From Tectiglobus sp965224045 (GTDB lineage Bacteria > Pseudomonadota > Alphaproteobacteria > Rhizobiales > Hyphomicrobiaceae), in assembly GCA_965224045.1 (NCBI GenBank), contig CBDCYD010000016.1, positions 124,001-188,000 of the forward strand: DNA of 64,000 nucleotides, in the 5' to 3' direction. The notes beneath the pieces were generated by a model. The model was not told where the DNA came from and ran no database searches. It saw only the letters and a list, made by a program, of their open reading frames with translations. Below, piece by piece: positions 1 through 7,653 of this stretch; the stretch's first letter is position 1; the number at the start of each line of letters is the position of its first letter. Position numbers and translations under genes: made by a program.

Positions 1-527
1 CTCTGCACGGACGGGCCATCATGACGGATCAGCGCGGAAAGGTTCTGAGTTACAAGATGACAAGTCAGTGCGCATCCGGATCCGGCCAGTTCTTGGAAAA
101 CATTGCGCGCTATCTCGGCATCGCCCAGGACGAGGTTGGAAGTTTATCGCTAAAGGCTGATCAGCCGGAGACCGTGTCCAGCATCTGCGCGGTTCTCGCA
201 GAAACGGACGTCATCAACATGGTGTCGCGAGGTATCACGGCGCCGAACATCTTGAAGGGTATTCATCTGTCGATGGCTAGCCGGATGGCGCGACTGCTGA
301 AATCAATCGGTGTCACCGACAATGTCGTAATGATGACCGGCGGGCTGGCTCTCGACCAGGGGCTTGTCGGTGCGCTCGGCGAGGAACTCGACAAGATGAA
401 GGGGGTTGAAGCGAAGGTTGCCACGCACCCGGACGCCATTTTCGCCGGGGCGGTCGGAGCGGCGCTATGGGGCGCCTTCCGCTACGACAAGCTCGCTGCC
501 TCCGGCCATCTACTCAAAGCTTCATGA
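1..527 (+). CDS. Class I benzoyl-CoA reductase ATP-binding subunit (BadG/BcrD type), C-terminal part
   Basis: The reading frame is open from the left edge of the window, so the 5' end lies outside it. The visible ~170 residues belong to the BadF/BadG/BcrA/BcrD/HgdC ASKHA ATPase family, which couples ATP hydrolysis to low-potential electron transfer in benzoyl-CoA reductase. The segment with QCASGSGQF, then SSICAVLAETDVINMVSRG and the MMTGGLALDQGL glycine-rich ATPase motif, is typical of the D/G subunit. The in-frame ATG at 21 is internal to the domain and is not a plausible start. A ferredoxin gene follows 33 bases downstream, the usual electron donor to this enzyme. Assignment to Bad or Bcr subtype cannot be made from this fragment. 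Confidence 0.88.
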   Translation, partial: LHGRAIMTDQRGKVLSYKMTSQCASGSGQFLENIARYLGIAQDEVGSLSLKADQPETVSSICAVLAETDVINMVSRGITAPNILKGIHLSMASRMARLLKSIGVTDNVVMMTGGLALDQGLVGALGEELDKMKGVEAKVATHPDAIFAGAVGAALWGAFRYDKLAASGHLLKAS

Positions 528-560
528 CTGTCGAAATCGGGCAACCAAAGGAGATCCGCC

Positions 561-806
561 ATGGCCCTGATGATCGTTGATCCTTGTACAGCCTGCGATG
601 CATGCGAGCCGGTTTGTCCTAACCAGGCAATTACCGCAGGTGACCCGATCTACGTCATCGATCCGATGAAGTGTACGGAATGTGTCGGCGCTGAGGATGA
701 GCCACAGTGCAAGCTGGTTTGTCCGGAAGACTGCATCGTGCTCAACCCCGATTGGGAAGAGACGCCGGAGCAGCTGCAGGAGAAATTCGAGATACTCAAC
801 AGTTAG
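561..806 (+). CDS. 2[4Fe-4S] ferredoxin, Allochromatium (YfhL/BadB) type
   Basis: An 81-residue ferredoxin with two [4Fe-4S] cluster motifs: CTACDACEPVCP near the N-terminus and CTECVGAEDEPQCKLVCP in the middle. The second motif has the long insert between its second and third cysteines that marks the Allochromatium-type family, and a short acidic C-terminal helix follows. Such ferredoxins donate electrons to class I benzoyl-CoA reductase, and the gene sits directly behind the reductase ATPase subunit with a good ribosome binding site (GGAG) ahead of the ATG. Its physiological partner is inferred from this position. Confidence 0.93.
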   Translation: MALMIVDPCTACDACEPVCPNQAITAGDPIYVIDPMKCTECVGAEDEPQCKLVCPEDCIVLNPDWEETPEQLQEKFEILNS

Positions 807-866
807 TCCGATGATTGGCGCCATTGACGTCGGCGCCTTGCGGATTGGGCCTTGGTCCCGCTCCCG

Positions 867-1412
867 TCAAGGTCCCAGATGGCGCGTCAGGACAATGCGT
901 TGCGCCGGCTTGAAGCCGACGCCGCCAAGGTAAGAAATAAGATTGGTGTCGTTCCAGTCGATTTCCGTGCGGACTTGATCAACCTGCAAGGCTGCCAGAT
1001 TGATCATCAATTGCGACATCAATGCATGGCCGACGCCGCGCCCGCGGTAGGCCTCATCAACGCCGATCGTGTCGACCACGGCCTCGGTATCGGCGCGCCC
1101 GAACTCACCAAAGTCAACGCGAGCCATCATGAAGCCGACCGGACGTCCGTCCAACTCGGCGATGAGCGATACGCGCACGCCCGACTCGTGCAAGACCTCA
1201 TGGAGTTTGCGCTCATAATAGATCGTCCGGTCTTGCCCGGTTGCCCTGCGATCGATCGCAACAAGATCGGCCAGGTCCGATTGGTTCATCGAGCGGACGG
1301 GTATGTGGTCCCTCGAAAGGGCATCGAAGTCGTCGCCATCAGGCGAGCTGAAGTCGAGCTCTTCCGGGTCACCGGCGCGTGTCGGGATAAATGGAGGCTG
1401 ATTGGCGGACAC
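867..1412 (-). CDS. GNAT-family N-acetyltransferase (copy 1)
   Basis: A GNAT fold protein of 181 residues; the acetyl-CoA pyrophosphate loop is visible as EAYRGRGVGHALM. I place the start at the GTG at 1412 because GAGGAAAC lies just upstream of it and because the longer open frame would run into the neighbouring gene. The N-terminal half carries DLVAIDRRATGQDRTIYYERKL, a pattern shared with the two other GNAT proteins at 1442 and 2384. Rhodopseudomonas palustris has a GNAT protein (BadL) in its benzoate locus that acetylates aminobenzoates; a similar role here is only suggested by context. Transcribed towards the ferredoxin gene, in the same direction as copy 2. Confidence 0.8.
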   Translation of the reverse strand: MSANQPPFIPTRAGDPEELDFSSPDGDDFDALSRDHIPVRSMNQSDLADLVAIDRRATGQDRTIYYERKLHEVLHESGVRVSLIAELDGRPVGFMMARVDFGEFGRADTEAVVDTIGVDEAYRGRGVGHALMSQLMINLAALQVDQVRTEIDWNDTNLISYLGGVGFKPAQRIVLTRHLGP

Positions 1413-1441
1413 AACGTTTCCTCGTCGATGAAGTTTGAGTT

Positions 1442-1924
1442 TCAGTGAAGTGGCTCGGACGTTGATCGGACAAGTACGACGCGCGGCGCCATCTCGAATC
1501 CCGCTGACGCGAAGAACGTGAGCAGGCCCTGATCGGGCCAACGGACCTGGGTTGAGAGCTCGGTCACTCCCTTGTGGCGCAGAATCCTTTCGATCTCCGT
1601 GAGCATTTGATGGCCAATAGTCTTGCCTTGGCAGCTCGGGCTAACACCAATTGCGTCCAATGCGGCACGGGCCCCAGGTTTGCCGAATTCACCGTCAACG
1701 AGTCTTGCGAGCGCGTAGCCCAGAAGCCGATCGTTGCGGCGAAGGCCCACGTATACGAAGTCAGCGGGTTGTTTGAGCGCGGCAGCTAGCCGTTTCTCGA
1801 AGAAGCCCCGGCGGGAGCGACCGCTCAGCGCCTTGTCGATGGCAACAACAGCCTCAAGATCATCGGCCCGAAGCGGCGTGATGGTAATTTCGGTGGATCC
1901 GAACCGGCTTGCCTCACTGTTCAT
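1442..1924 (-). CDS. GNAT-family N-acetyltransferase (copy 2)
   Basis: A 160-residue GNAT protein. It contains the family motif EAVVAIDKALSGRSRRGFFE near residues 24-43 and the CoA-binding segment PSCQGKTIGHQML, where the usual Arg/Gly-x-Gly is slightly altered (QGKTIG). GGACGG upstream of the ATG is a reasonable ribosome binding site. It lies 29 bases upstream of copy 1 in the same direction, so the two are probably cotranscribed and look like products of an old duplication. The substrate is unknown; proximity to benzoyl-CoA reductase genes suggests an aromatic amine or a protein target, but nothing in the sequence decides this. Confidence 0.8.
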   Translation of the reverse strand: MNSEASRFGSTEITITPLRADDLEAVVAIDKALSGRSRRGFFEKRLAAALKQPADFVYVGLRRNDRLLGYALARLVDGEFGKPGARAALDAIGVSPSCQGKTIGHQMLTEIERILRHKGVTELSTQVRWPDQGLLTFFASAGFEMAPRVVLVRSTSEPLH

Positions 1925-2383
1925 AACTTCCGTCCAGCTCCCGGGAATTTTCCGTGCAACAATGGTGACGTGTTGGGTCGGCTTGCGAATAGCCGACTTG
2001 GTCGATTGCTAGTGGAGGGGTGATATAGTCCGTAATCGTGCATGACCGGTGGTGGCCACGTACGGCACGCAGATTGTGCATTGAAGCTCTGTGGCGCTCC
2101 TGCAGGCAAGTCATGACACACACTCGTCAAGGATGGCCGAAGGCAAAACCTCTATTTTGGTACTGTAATACTAGTTTGTGCATTTTACAAGCGATGGATT
2201 GCCTTGCCGGGCATACAATGCCTGTCGCTGCGCCAGGCCAGGGGCAAGCGCACTGGTGCGCGTGCAACCGCCATAGCCGAGCGGTCTCTTGGGAAGGTTG
2301 ATGGCGCTGGGGATGCGAATCCCGCGGTTGTCGGTTACAAGTCTAGTTCTCAGGCCTTGCAGCGCATGCAGGACATAGTCGCG
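1925..2383. other. Intergenic region with possible divergent promoter
   Basis: About 460 bases lie between the divergent GNAT genes at 1924 (minus) and 2384 (plus). I see no convincing gene. The stretch around 2150-2195 is clearly AT-richer than its surroundings and contains the small inverted repeat TTGT-N7-ACAA (2176-2190) and an ACTAGT palindrome, so it may hold promoters and an operator, for example for the Rrf2 regulator encoded nearby. This is inference from composition and symmetry only. Confidence 0.3.
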
Positions 2384-2887
2384 ATGAATTCACGTCAACA
2401 GGCAGGCAGCGATAAGAAATCCGATCGTATCGTCATCCGTGCGGCATCTCCGGCGGATGTGGATGCAATTGTCGCCTTGGACAAACGCGTAACCGGTGTG
2501 GCCAAGCCGGAGTATTGGCGCGACATCTTTCAGCGCTACAAAACGCGGCGACAGAAGGAGCGCTTCTTCCTTATCGCTGTGCCCAAAGGTGCTCGCAACG
2601 ACGGGCCGCTCTTGGGTTATATTGTCGGCGAGGTGAGGGCCTGGGAGTTCGGCTCCGAACCGTGCGGATGGGTTTTTGCATTTTCGGTTAACCCCGACAC
2701 GCGTCTGCAAGGAATAGGCGAACAGTTGTTTGAGGCGATTTCGGAAAAATTCAAGGCGCTTGGCATCAAGATGATGCGCACCATGGTGGCCCGAGAGAAC
2801 CAGCTGCACATGGCGTTTTTTCGCAGCGAAGGTATGACGGGGGGGCCGTTCATTCAGCTTGAAAAGGAACTTGACCAGCATGGTTGA
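2384..2887 (+). CDS. GNAT-family N-acetyltransferase (copy 3), BadL-like by position
   Basis: A GNAT protein of about 167 residues from the ATG at 2384 (AGGA about 10 bases upstream); an ATG at 2366 in the same frame is possible. DVDAIVALDKRVTGVAKPEYW resembles the N-terminal motif of the two GNAT genes upstream, and NPDTRLQGIGEQLFE is the acetyl-CoA binding segment. Twenty-one bases after its stop comes the Rrf2-family regulator start. In R. palustris the repressor gene badM lies beside the acetyltransferase gene badL, so this pair matches that arrangement. The identity as BadL is by context, not by a diagnostic residue. Confidence 0.75.
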   Translation: MNSRQQAGSDKKSDRIVIRAASPADVDAIVALDKRVTGVAKPEYWRDIFQRYKTRRQKERFFLIAVPKGARNDGPLLGYIVGEVRAWEFGSEPCGWVFAFSVNPDTRLQGIGEQLFEAISEKFKALGIKMMRTMVARENQLHMAFFRSEGMTGGPFIQLEKELDQHG

Positions 2888-2908
2888 ACGAACGCTTCGG
2901 TGGTGCAA

Positions 2909-3349
2909 ATGAAATTGCAGGTCTCCAGTCGCCTTGCGATTTTCGCATTGCTTGAATTGGCTGATAACCCGGACCGCCCTGTGTCCGTCTCGGAGATTGG
3001 CGAGAAGTATTCTGCTTCTTCACATCACCTGGCGAAAGTGATGCATACGCTGGGTCGTGCCGGGCTGGTTCGCGCGAGTCGCGGTGTCGGCGGCGGGTAC
3101 AGTTTTTCGGGCAATGCTCGTCGCACGACGCTGCTCGATGTCATTGAACTTTTCGAAAATGTTTCGCCCGGAAATGACGATCTCGATGCTCAGTCTGCCG
3201 AGACATCGGCGGGTCAAGCGTTGGGCAAGGTTCTCGACGAGGTCGACGACATGGCCCGCGCTATTCTCGGCGCGATCACGCTTGCGACCATGTTGAAACA
3301 GATCGAACGGAACGGTGCGGTTGCGAAGGAAAAGGCTGGCGCGAGCTGA
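2909..3349 (+). CDS. Rrf2-family transcriptional regulator, BadM-like
   Basis: About 146 residues with the Rrf2 winged-helix signature: LAIFALLELAD, the recognition-helix region YSASSHHLAKVMHTL, and the wing GLVRASRGVGGGYSF. BadM of R. palustris is an Rrf2 repressor of benzoyl-CoA reductase genes, and the position beside that locus supports the same role. The protein contains no cysteine, so it cannot carry the three-cysteine Fe-S cluster of IscR/NsrR-type members. The ATG at 2909 is the likely start; two in-frame GTG codons at 2900 and 2903 are alternatives. Cotranscription with the GNAT gene upstream is likely. Confidence 0.82.
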   Translation: MKLQVSSRLAIFALLELADNPDRPVSVSEIGEKYSASSHHLAKVMHTLGRAGLVRASRGVGGGYSFSGNARRTTLLDVIELFENVSPGNDDLDAQSAETSAGQALGKVLDEVDDMARAILGAITLATMLKQIERNGAVAKEKAGAS

Positions 3350-3468
3350 TGTGAAACCCGTTGTGGCAACGTCGTGTGTGTTGCGGGGTTGATGAAATGT
3401 ATGCCAGCCCTTCCGGCCTACCGGGTTCGCGTGGCAAGCATCGGCAAGTTGGCGTCGGAGGACTAGCG

Positions 3469-4233
3469 CTAAACAACCCGTTCGACTGATATGGCGCGGC
3501 AGTCCATTTCGAATTCGAGACCGACGACGGGTGGGCGTGCGAAATGCCACGTCAGCCCAGCGGGGCAAGCGCCTCGCGCAACGATCCCCTGTGCCAGGAA
3601 AGGATGCACGTCGTGGACCGTATAGAGTTGCGTCGCCGTGACATCCGCCCAAGTGAAACTCAGCGCGGCAAGCCGGCGTTCCATTTCGCCAAGCACGAAC
3701 CCTGCCTTTTCCTTGATGGCGTCAGGGGTGACTTCGCCCGACCTGACGATATGATCGCGATAGTTGCCGAGGCCTTCCGGCGCCTCGCCGCTGCCCGCAA
3801 TGACGAATGACGGCCGGGAGTTGCGGGCCTCGGTCGTGAACGAGAAGGCATGGAACTCAGGTTCGGTTGGCGCGTCAATCTCCGGGCATACGTTGCTGCG
3901 CGCGACAGGGTTCGTTTGTCCATCGTAGATCCCCCATTGCCGCAGGGTCTCAACGTAGGCGGTATTGAAGGACGTGAAGCCTTCCTCGGAGAACTGACCG
4001 GGAGAGCGCAGTTCACAGGCGCAAAACGCTTCCAACGGACGTTTGGCTTCCGTCAGAAGTTCCTCGATCCGCTTGAAGCCGTCGCGCACCGAGAGGGGCT
4101 TGTGAAAGCGGACGCGTTGGATCTCAAAACCGTCCAGTGCGGAAACGCCCGCCGAATACTGGAATACGCCGGGGATGAAGCGGTAGTTTCCCGCCGCGAA
4201 GGCTCGCGCTCGGGACGCGTCGTCATTGGACAT
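3469..4233 (-). CDS. RidA/YjgF-superfamily-like protein, function unknown
   Basis: A 254-residue protein; the start at 4233 is chosen for the strong GAGGAAGG ribosome binding site nine bases upstream, which the longer frame lacks. The N-terminal third is of unrecognised type. The C-terminal part (GEMERRLAALSFTWADVTAT, then a cysteine-containing GIVARGACPAG segment) resembles the RidA/chorismatase-like trimeric fold, in which a helix pairs with the phrase 'LTWADV...'. A RidA-type imine hydrolase or a chorismatase-like lyase are both possible. It sits convergent to the Rrf2 gene and divergent from an SDR gene, in a neighbourhood that also has a true RidA at 7047. Confidence 0.5.
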   Translation of the reverse strand: MSNDDASRARAFAAGNYRFIPGVFQYSAGVSALDGFEIQRVRFHKPLSVRDGFKRIEELLTEAKRPLEAFCACELRSPGQFSEEGFTSFNTAYVETLRQWGIYDGQTNPVARSNVCPEIDAPTEPEFHAFSFTTEARNSRPSFVIAGSGEAPEGLGNYRDHIVRSGEVTPDAIKEKAGFVLGEMERRLAALSFTWADVTATQLYTVHDVHPFLAQGIVARGACPAGLTWHFARPPVVGLEFEMDCRAISVERVV

Positions 4234-4355
4234 TACGGTGGGCCTTCCTCTGGGTATGGTATCCGGCGCCAGGCGCGCGACGGGCAGCGAACGTTTCAAC
4301 CTGGTTCAAGCGATCAGTATAACGCTCAAGAATGTCGAAGGATATGAGGTGTGAG

Positions 4356-5129
4356 ATGGTGGACGAGCGCATATTCCGGCTCGATGATCGTCCGGCTCTG
4401 GTTGTTGGTGCGGGGGCGGGCATCGGGCGCGCGATCGCGATCTCGTTCGGAGCGGTTGGTGCTTTGGTCGGATGTGTCGATCTATCTGAGGAGGCCGCAA
4501 ACGAGACGTCGGATCTGATTGTCGCCAGCGGAGGTAGAGGACTTGCAATGTCTTGTGACGTCACCTGCGAAAGTTCGGTGAGCCGGGTTGCGGAGAAGTT
4601 TCGTGAGGTGTTCGGTGCAGCCCGCATTCTGGTCAATGGCGCAGCTTTCCATGACAAGTCGGGGACGATTTTGGATATCGAGCCGCGCGAGTGGCAAGCT
4701 GTCCTCAACGTCAATCTGACGGGACCATACCTTATGAGCCGGGCGGTTCTGCCCCAAATGATCGCTGCCGGCGGCGGCAGTGTCATCCATATTGCCTCTC
4801 AGATGGGGCGCGTCGGCGCTGCGGGCCGGCCCGCCTATTGCGCGACCAAGGGTGCGTTAATCCAGCTCGCCAAAGTGATGGCTGCGGATCATGCCCACCA
4901 GAACGTGCGTGTGAACACGCTGTCTCCCGGCGCAGTCGAGACAGGGCGCATGACCTTCCGGTTTGGTTCCATGGAAGAGGCGCGACGGTTATCCGGGCCG
5001 CTGCACCTGCTCAAAAGGCTTGGACATCCGAAAGAAATCGCAGCCGCTGCGGTATTTTTGGCAAGTGATGCCTCCAGCTTCATGACCGGTTCTGATCTCC
5101 TGGTCGACGGCGGTTATACTGCGCTTTAA
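4356..5129 (+). CDS. Short-chain dehydrogenase/reductase
   Basis: A classical SDR of about 257 residues. GAGAGIGRAI binds NAD(P), NGAA follows, and the catalytic Tyr and Lys are in YCATK with the preceding serine in HIASQMG. An aspartate at the end of the second beta strand (CVDLSEE) suggests NAD preference. I prefer the ATG at 4356 because GAGG lies six bases upstream; in-frame ATG codons at 4332 and 4344 have worse spacing. The C-terminal SSFMTGSDLLVDGGYT is standard for the family. The substrate is unknown. It is divergent from the RidA-like gene at 3469. Confidence 0.85.
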   Translation: MVDERIFRLDDRPALVVGAGAGIGRAIAISFGAVGALVGCVDLSEEAANETSDLIVASGGRGLAMSCDVTCESSVSRVAEKFREVFGAARILVNGAAFHDKSGTILDIEPREWQAVLNVNLTGPYLMSRAVLPQMIAAGGGSVIHIASQMGRVGAAGRPAYCATKGALIQLAKVMAADHAHQNVRVNTLSPGAVETGRMTFRFGSMEEARRLSGPLHLLKRLGHPKEIAAAAVFLASDASSFMTGSDLLVDGGYTAL

Positions 5130-5296
5130 CTTTGCGGGAAGGGGCTGGTGTTGCGGGACGAGATTGGTGATTGGTGGTGAGCCGGCAGGATTTGCCTCGG
5201 CCCCGGCTGCCAGTTGAAGCCAACTCGGTTAGAGTTTTGGTTCAGTGTCTTGTTTGCAATGACTGATGCCGATAACGGTTTGGAGAAAGGCGCCTA

Positions 5297-5797
5297 ATGA
5301 TGGACAGCAACTTCATGCGTCGAGCGCTTGAACTCGCTCGCAAGAGCCTGGAAATACCGGGAGCGCTTCCCTACGCTGCCGTCATCGTCAAAGATGGCGA
5401 GGTCGTGGGCGAAGGGTTGAACGAAGCGCTCGCCAAACACGATCCGACATCGCACGGCGAGATGGAGGCCATCCGCAATGCGTGCGCGAGGCTCGGCACC
5501 ACCAACCTTGATGGCTGCGACCTTTATACGACGGCGGAGCCGTGTTCGATGTGTGCCGCCACCATGTATATCTGCGGTATTGCAAACCTCTACTACGCGG
5601 GGGCGGCGTCCGACTCAGCCGTATTCATCAGCAGGTTGGCAGCATTTGACGGAAAATACCGCCGTCGGCTCAGCAATGATGATCTTCGTTTGCAGGTCGG
5701 GCTTCCGGTTGCTGAGCGGCAAATGCCGTCGGAACAGGTTCTCGGTGACGAGGCGAGAAAGCTGTTCGAAGAATACGCAGCCAACGCAGGTGCATAG
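5297..5797 (+). CDS. Nucleoside/cytosine deaminase-family protein
   Basis: A 166-residue zinc-dependent deaminase of the CDA fold. The zinc motif is His53-Gly-Glu55 (SHGEMEA) and Pro82-Cys83-Ser-Met-Cys86 (EPCSMC). Length and the HGE rather than HAE spacing fit guanine deaminase/tRNA adenosine deaminase-like stand-alone enzymes, but the exact substrate cannot be told. GGAGAAAGG precedes the ATG. It is followed 14 bases later by a DSD1-type PLP enzyme gene, suggesting an operon for a nitrogen-containing compound. Confidence 0.85.
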   Translation: MMDSNFMRRALELARKSLEIPGALPYAAVIVKDGEVVGEGLNEALAKHDPTSHGEMEAIRNACARLGTTNLDGCDLYTTAEPCSMCAATMYICGIANLYYAGAASDSAVFISRLAAFDGKYRRRLSNDDLRLQVGLPVAERQMPSEQVLGDEARKLFEEYAANAGA

Positions 5798-5811
5798 TAC
5801 TGGAAACCAAC

Positions 5812-6894
5812 ATGAGCATGGATGAGCTGAAAGCTGATATCGCCCGGGATTTCGGGACACCGGCTGTGGTCATTGACCTGGACATCGTGGAACGGAACAT
5901 TGCGCGGGTTCAAAAACTTTGCGAGGCAGCCGGTATTGCAAATCGGCCGCATATCAAGACGCACAAGATTCCAGCGCTTGCACATAAGCAAATCGAGGCA
6001 GGTGCGCAGGGTATAACGTGTCAAAAGCTTGGAGAGGCCGAGGTCATGGCCGATTCAGGGATCGACGATATCCTCGTGAGTTACAATCTGATCGGTGCTG
6101 CGCGGTCCGGCCGATTGGCAAATCTCATCAAGCGTTTGCCGATCAAGGTCTGCGCTGACAATCCGGTAACGCTTGATGCCTATGCGGAGGCCGGTCGCAA
6201 TGCAGGCAAGACCGTCGAGGTCTTGATCGAGTGTGATACCGGACGGAAGCGGGCGGGGGTCGAGACGGCACGGGAAGCCGTTCAATTGGCCGAAAAGGTG
6301 AAGAATGATGAAAACCTGGCCTTCAAGGGGCTATTGTTTTACCCCATGGAGCAGTCCTGGCCCGAGACGCAGGCGTTTCTCGATGAAGCGAAAGAGGGGC
6401 TGGCAAGTCTCAGGCTTGTGCCGGACATCATTTCCACGGGCGGAACACCAAACCTTGTGAATGTCGGGTCCTTGGACGGGGCAACCGAACACAGAGCAGG
6501 AACATACATTTTTAATGATCGAATGATGATCGCGTGCGGTGCGGCCGAACTCAAGGACTGCGCACTGGCGGTCTATTCGACGGTCGTGAGCAGAGCCGGG
6601 CCAGACCGCGGAATTCTCGATGCTGGTTCTAAGACATTAACATCGGATGTCGGAGGGCTGGATGGGCATGGGTTGATTTTGGAGCACCCCGAAGCCCGCA
6701 TCCAGGGATTTGCAGAAGAGCATGGGTTTCTCGATCTTGCGCCGTGCAACGCGCGGCCCGACGTGGGTGATGTCGTGCGCGTGCTCCCGAACCACGTCTG
6801 CGTCGTCGTCAACATGGTCGATCGCCTGATTGCGGTGCGCGGGGGCCGTGTCGTCGAGGTGCTTGACGTGGCGGCACGCGGCAAACTCGTATAG
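5812..6894 (+). CDS. DSD1-type PLP enzyme (D-threonine aldolase/D-serine dehydratase-like)
   Basis: A 360-residue fold-type III PLP enzyme (alanine racemase N-terminal barrel plus DSD1 C-terminal domain). The PLP lysine is Lys49 in PHIKTHK. The C-terminal PNHVC supplies the His/Cys metal pair typical of metal-activated D-threonine aldolase and D-serine dehydratase. Beta-hydroxyaspartate aldolase (BhcC) is in the same family, but its partner genes bhcA, bhcB and bhcD are not present here. Fourteen bases after the deaminase gene; a long palindrome follows its stop codon. Family assignment is firm, the substrate open. Confidence 0.85.
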   Translation: MSMDELKADIARDFGTPAVVIDLDIVERNIARVQKLCEAAGIANRPHIKTHKIPALAHKQIEAGAQGITCQKLGEAEVMADSGIDDILVSYNLIGAARSGRLANLIKRLPIKVCADNPVTLDAYAEAGRNAGKTVEVLIECDTGRKRAGVETAREAVQLAEKVKNDENLAFKGLLFYPMEQSWPETQAFLDEAKEGLASLRLVPDIISTGGTPNLVNVGSLDGATEHRAGTYIFNDRMMIACGAAELKDCALAVYSTVVSRAGPDRGILDAGSKTLTSDVGGLDGHGLILEHPEARIQGFAEEHGFLDLAPCNARPDVGDVVRVLPNHVCVVVNMVDRLIAVRGGRVVEVLDVAARGKLV

Positions 6895-6903
6895 GGCGCC
6901 GGC

Positions 6904-6965
6904 GATCATCTTTGTGCCTAAAGTTGGAGCCGCGATAGCGGTTCCAACTTTAGGCACAATGATCT
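6904..6965. repeat. Long palindromic element (about 27-bp arms)
   Basis: Arms GATCAT...TGTGCCTAAAGTTGG (left) and its complement CCAACTTTAGGCACA...ATGATC (right) flank a five-base loop with one 3-base bulge and one G-T wobble. It lies directly behind the DSD1 gene but lacks a T-run, so it is not a standard intrinsic terminator. The right end CACAATGATCTAG is nearly the same as the sequence following the palindrome at 34618, which suggests a dispersed palindromic repeat family that may also act as an RNA hairpin at gene ends. Confidence 0.75.
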
Positions 6966-7046
6966 AGGCTTGGCTGTGCTTTCAGCACCGCGAAACGATC
7001 GTCTATGCAAATGCCCAAGGGCTGTTTATGGGAGGGAGACACGGCA

Positions 7047-7406
7047 ATGTCGATTGCACGCCACGATATCACTTCAGGCACTGCGCCGCGCATGAGCCGA
7101 TGCGTCGTGAACGGCGACATGGTCTACTTGGCCGGTCTGACTGCCGCTGATCGGTCAGCCGATATCAAGGGGCAGACACAGCAGATCTTGGACGCCATAG
7201 ATTCCTACCTTGCCAAGGCCGGGACGGACAAGTCAAAGCTCCTGCAGGCCAACATCTGGATTACTGATACGGCGAATTTCGCAGCGATGAACGAAGTGTG
7301 GAATGCCTGGGTTGATCCGGAAAACCCTCCGGTTCGGGCTTGCGTGCACGCGGAACTCATGCATCCGGCGTTGCTGGTTGAGATTATGGTGACGGCGACG
7401 AAGTAG
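7047..7406 (+). CDS. RidA/YjgF-family reactive imine/enamine deaminase
   Basis: A 119-residue RidA-family protein starting at the ATG at 7047, nine bases after GGAGGGAG. Arg97 (PPVRACVHAEL) and Glu112 match the substrate-binding Arg and the catalytic Glu of canonical RidA, which hydrolyses 2-aminoacrylate-type enamines released by PLP enzymes. The neighbouring DSD1-type PLP enzyme is a plausible source of such an intermediate. It forms the end of the plus-strand group and faces the isocitrate-lyase-family gene convergently. Confidence 0.88.
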   Translation: MSIARHDITSGTAPRMSRCVVNGDMVYLAGLTAADRSADIKGQTQQILDAIDSYLAKAGTDKSKLLQANIWITDTANFAAMNEVWNAWVDPENPPVRACVHAELMHPALLVEIMVTATK

Positions 7407-7653
7407 CTGGGCGTTTCTCGCGGAATCGGGCGGAGCTGAATGCTTCCAGTACGGCCACTTGTCAGTCGGACGTTCGGCCGCGCGCAGTGGGACGGGCCTG
7501 GTTGCAGCAAAGCAGGCAACGGGCCCGGCCTTTCGCGACGCAAGCGTTTCTAGCAGTGGTTGTGTTTGGCAGTCCGGCACCCTGGTTCGTGCGTGAAGCT
7601 TGCCGACATCGCGTATCGCCGTCCTCAGACCATGGGGGTTCACCCACGGCCTT

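Noticed and set aside
5812..6894. Beta-hydroxyaspartate aldolase (BhcC) of the BHA cycle
   Set aside because: The family fits, but none of the partner genes (aminotransferase, dehydratase, iminosuccinate reductase) is adjacent, so the name would be over-specific.
6904..6965. Intrinsic transcription terminator
   Set aside because: The hairpin is strong but has no T-run on either side, and its end sequence recurs at another site, so it is listed as a palindromic repeat.
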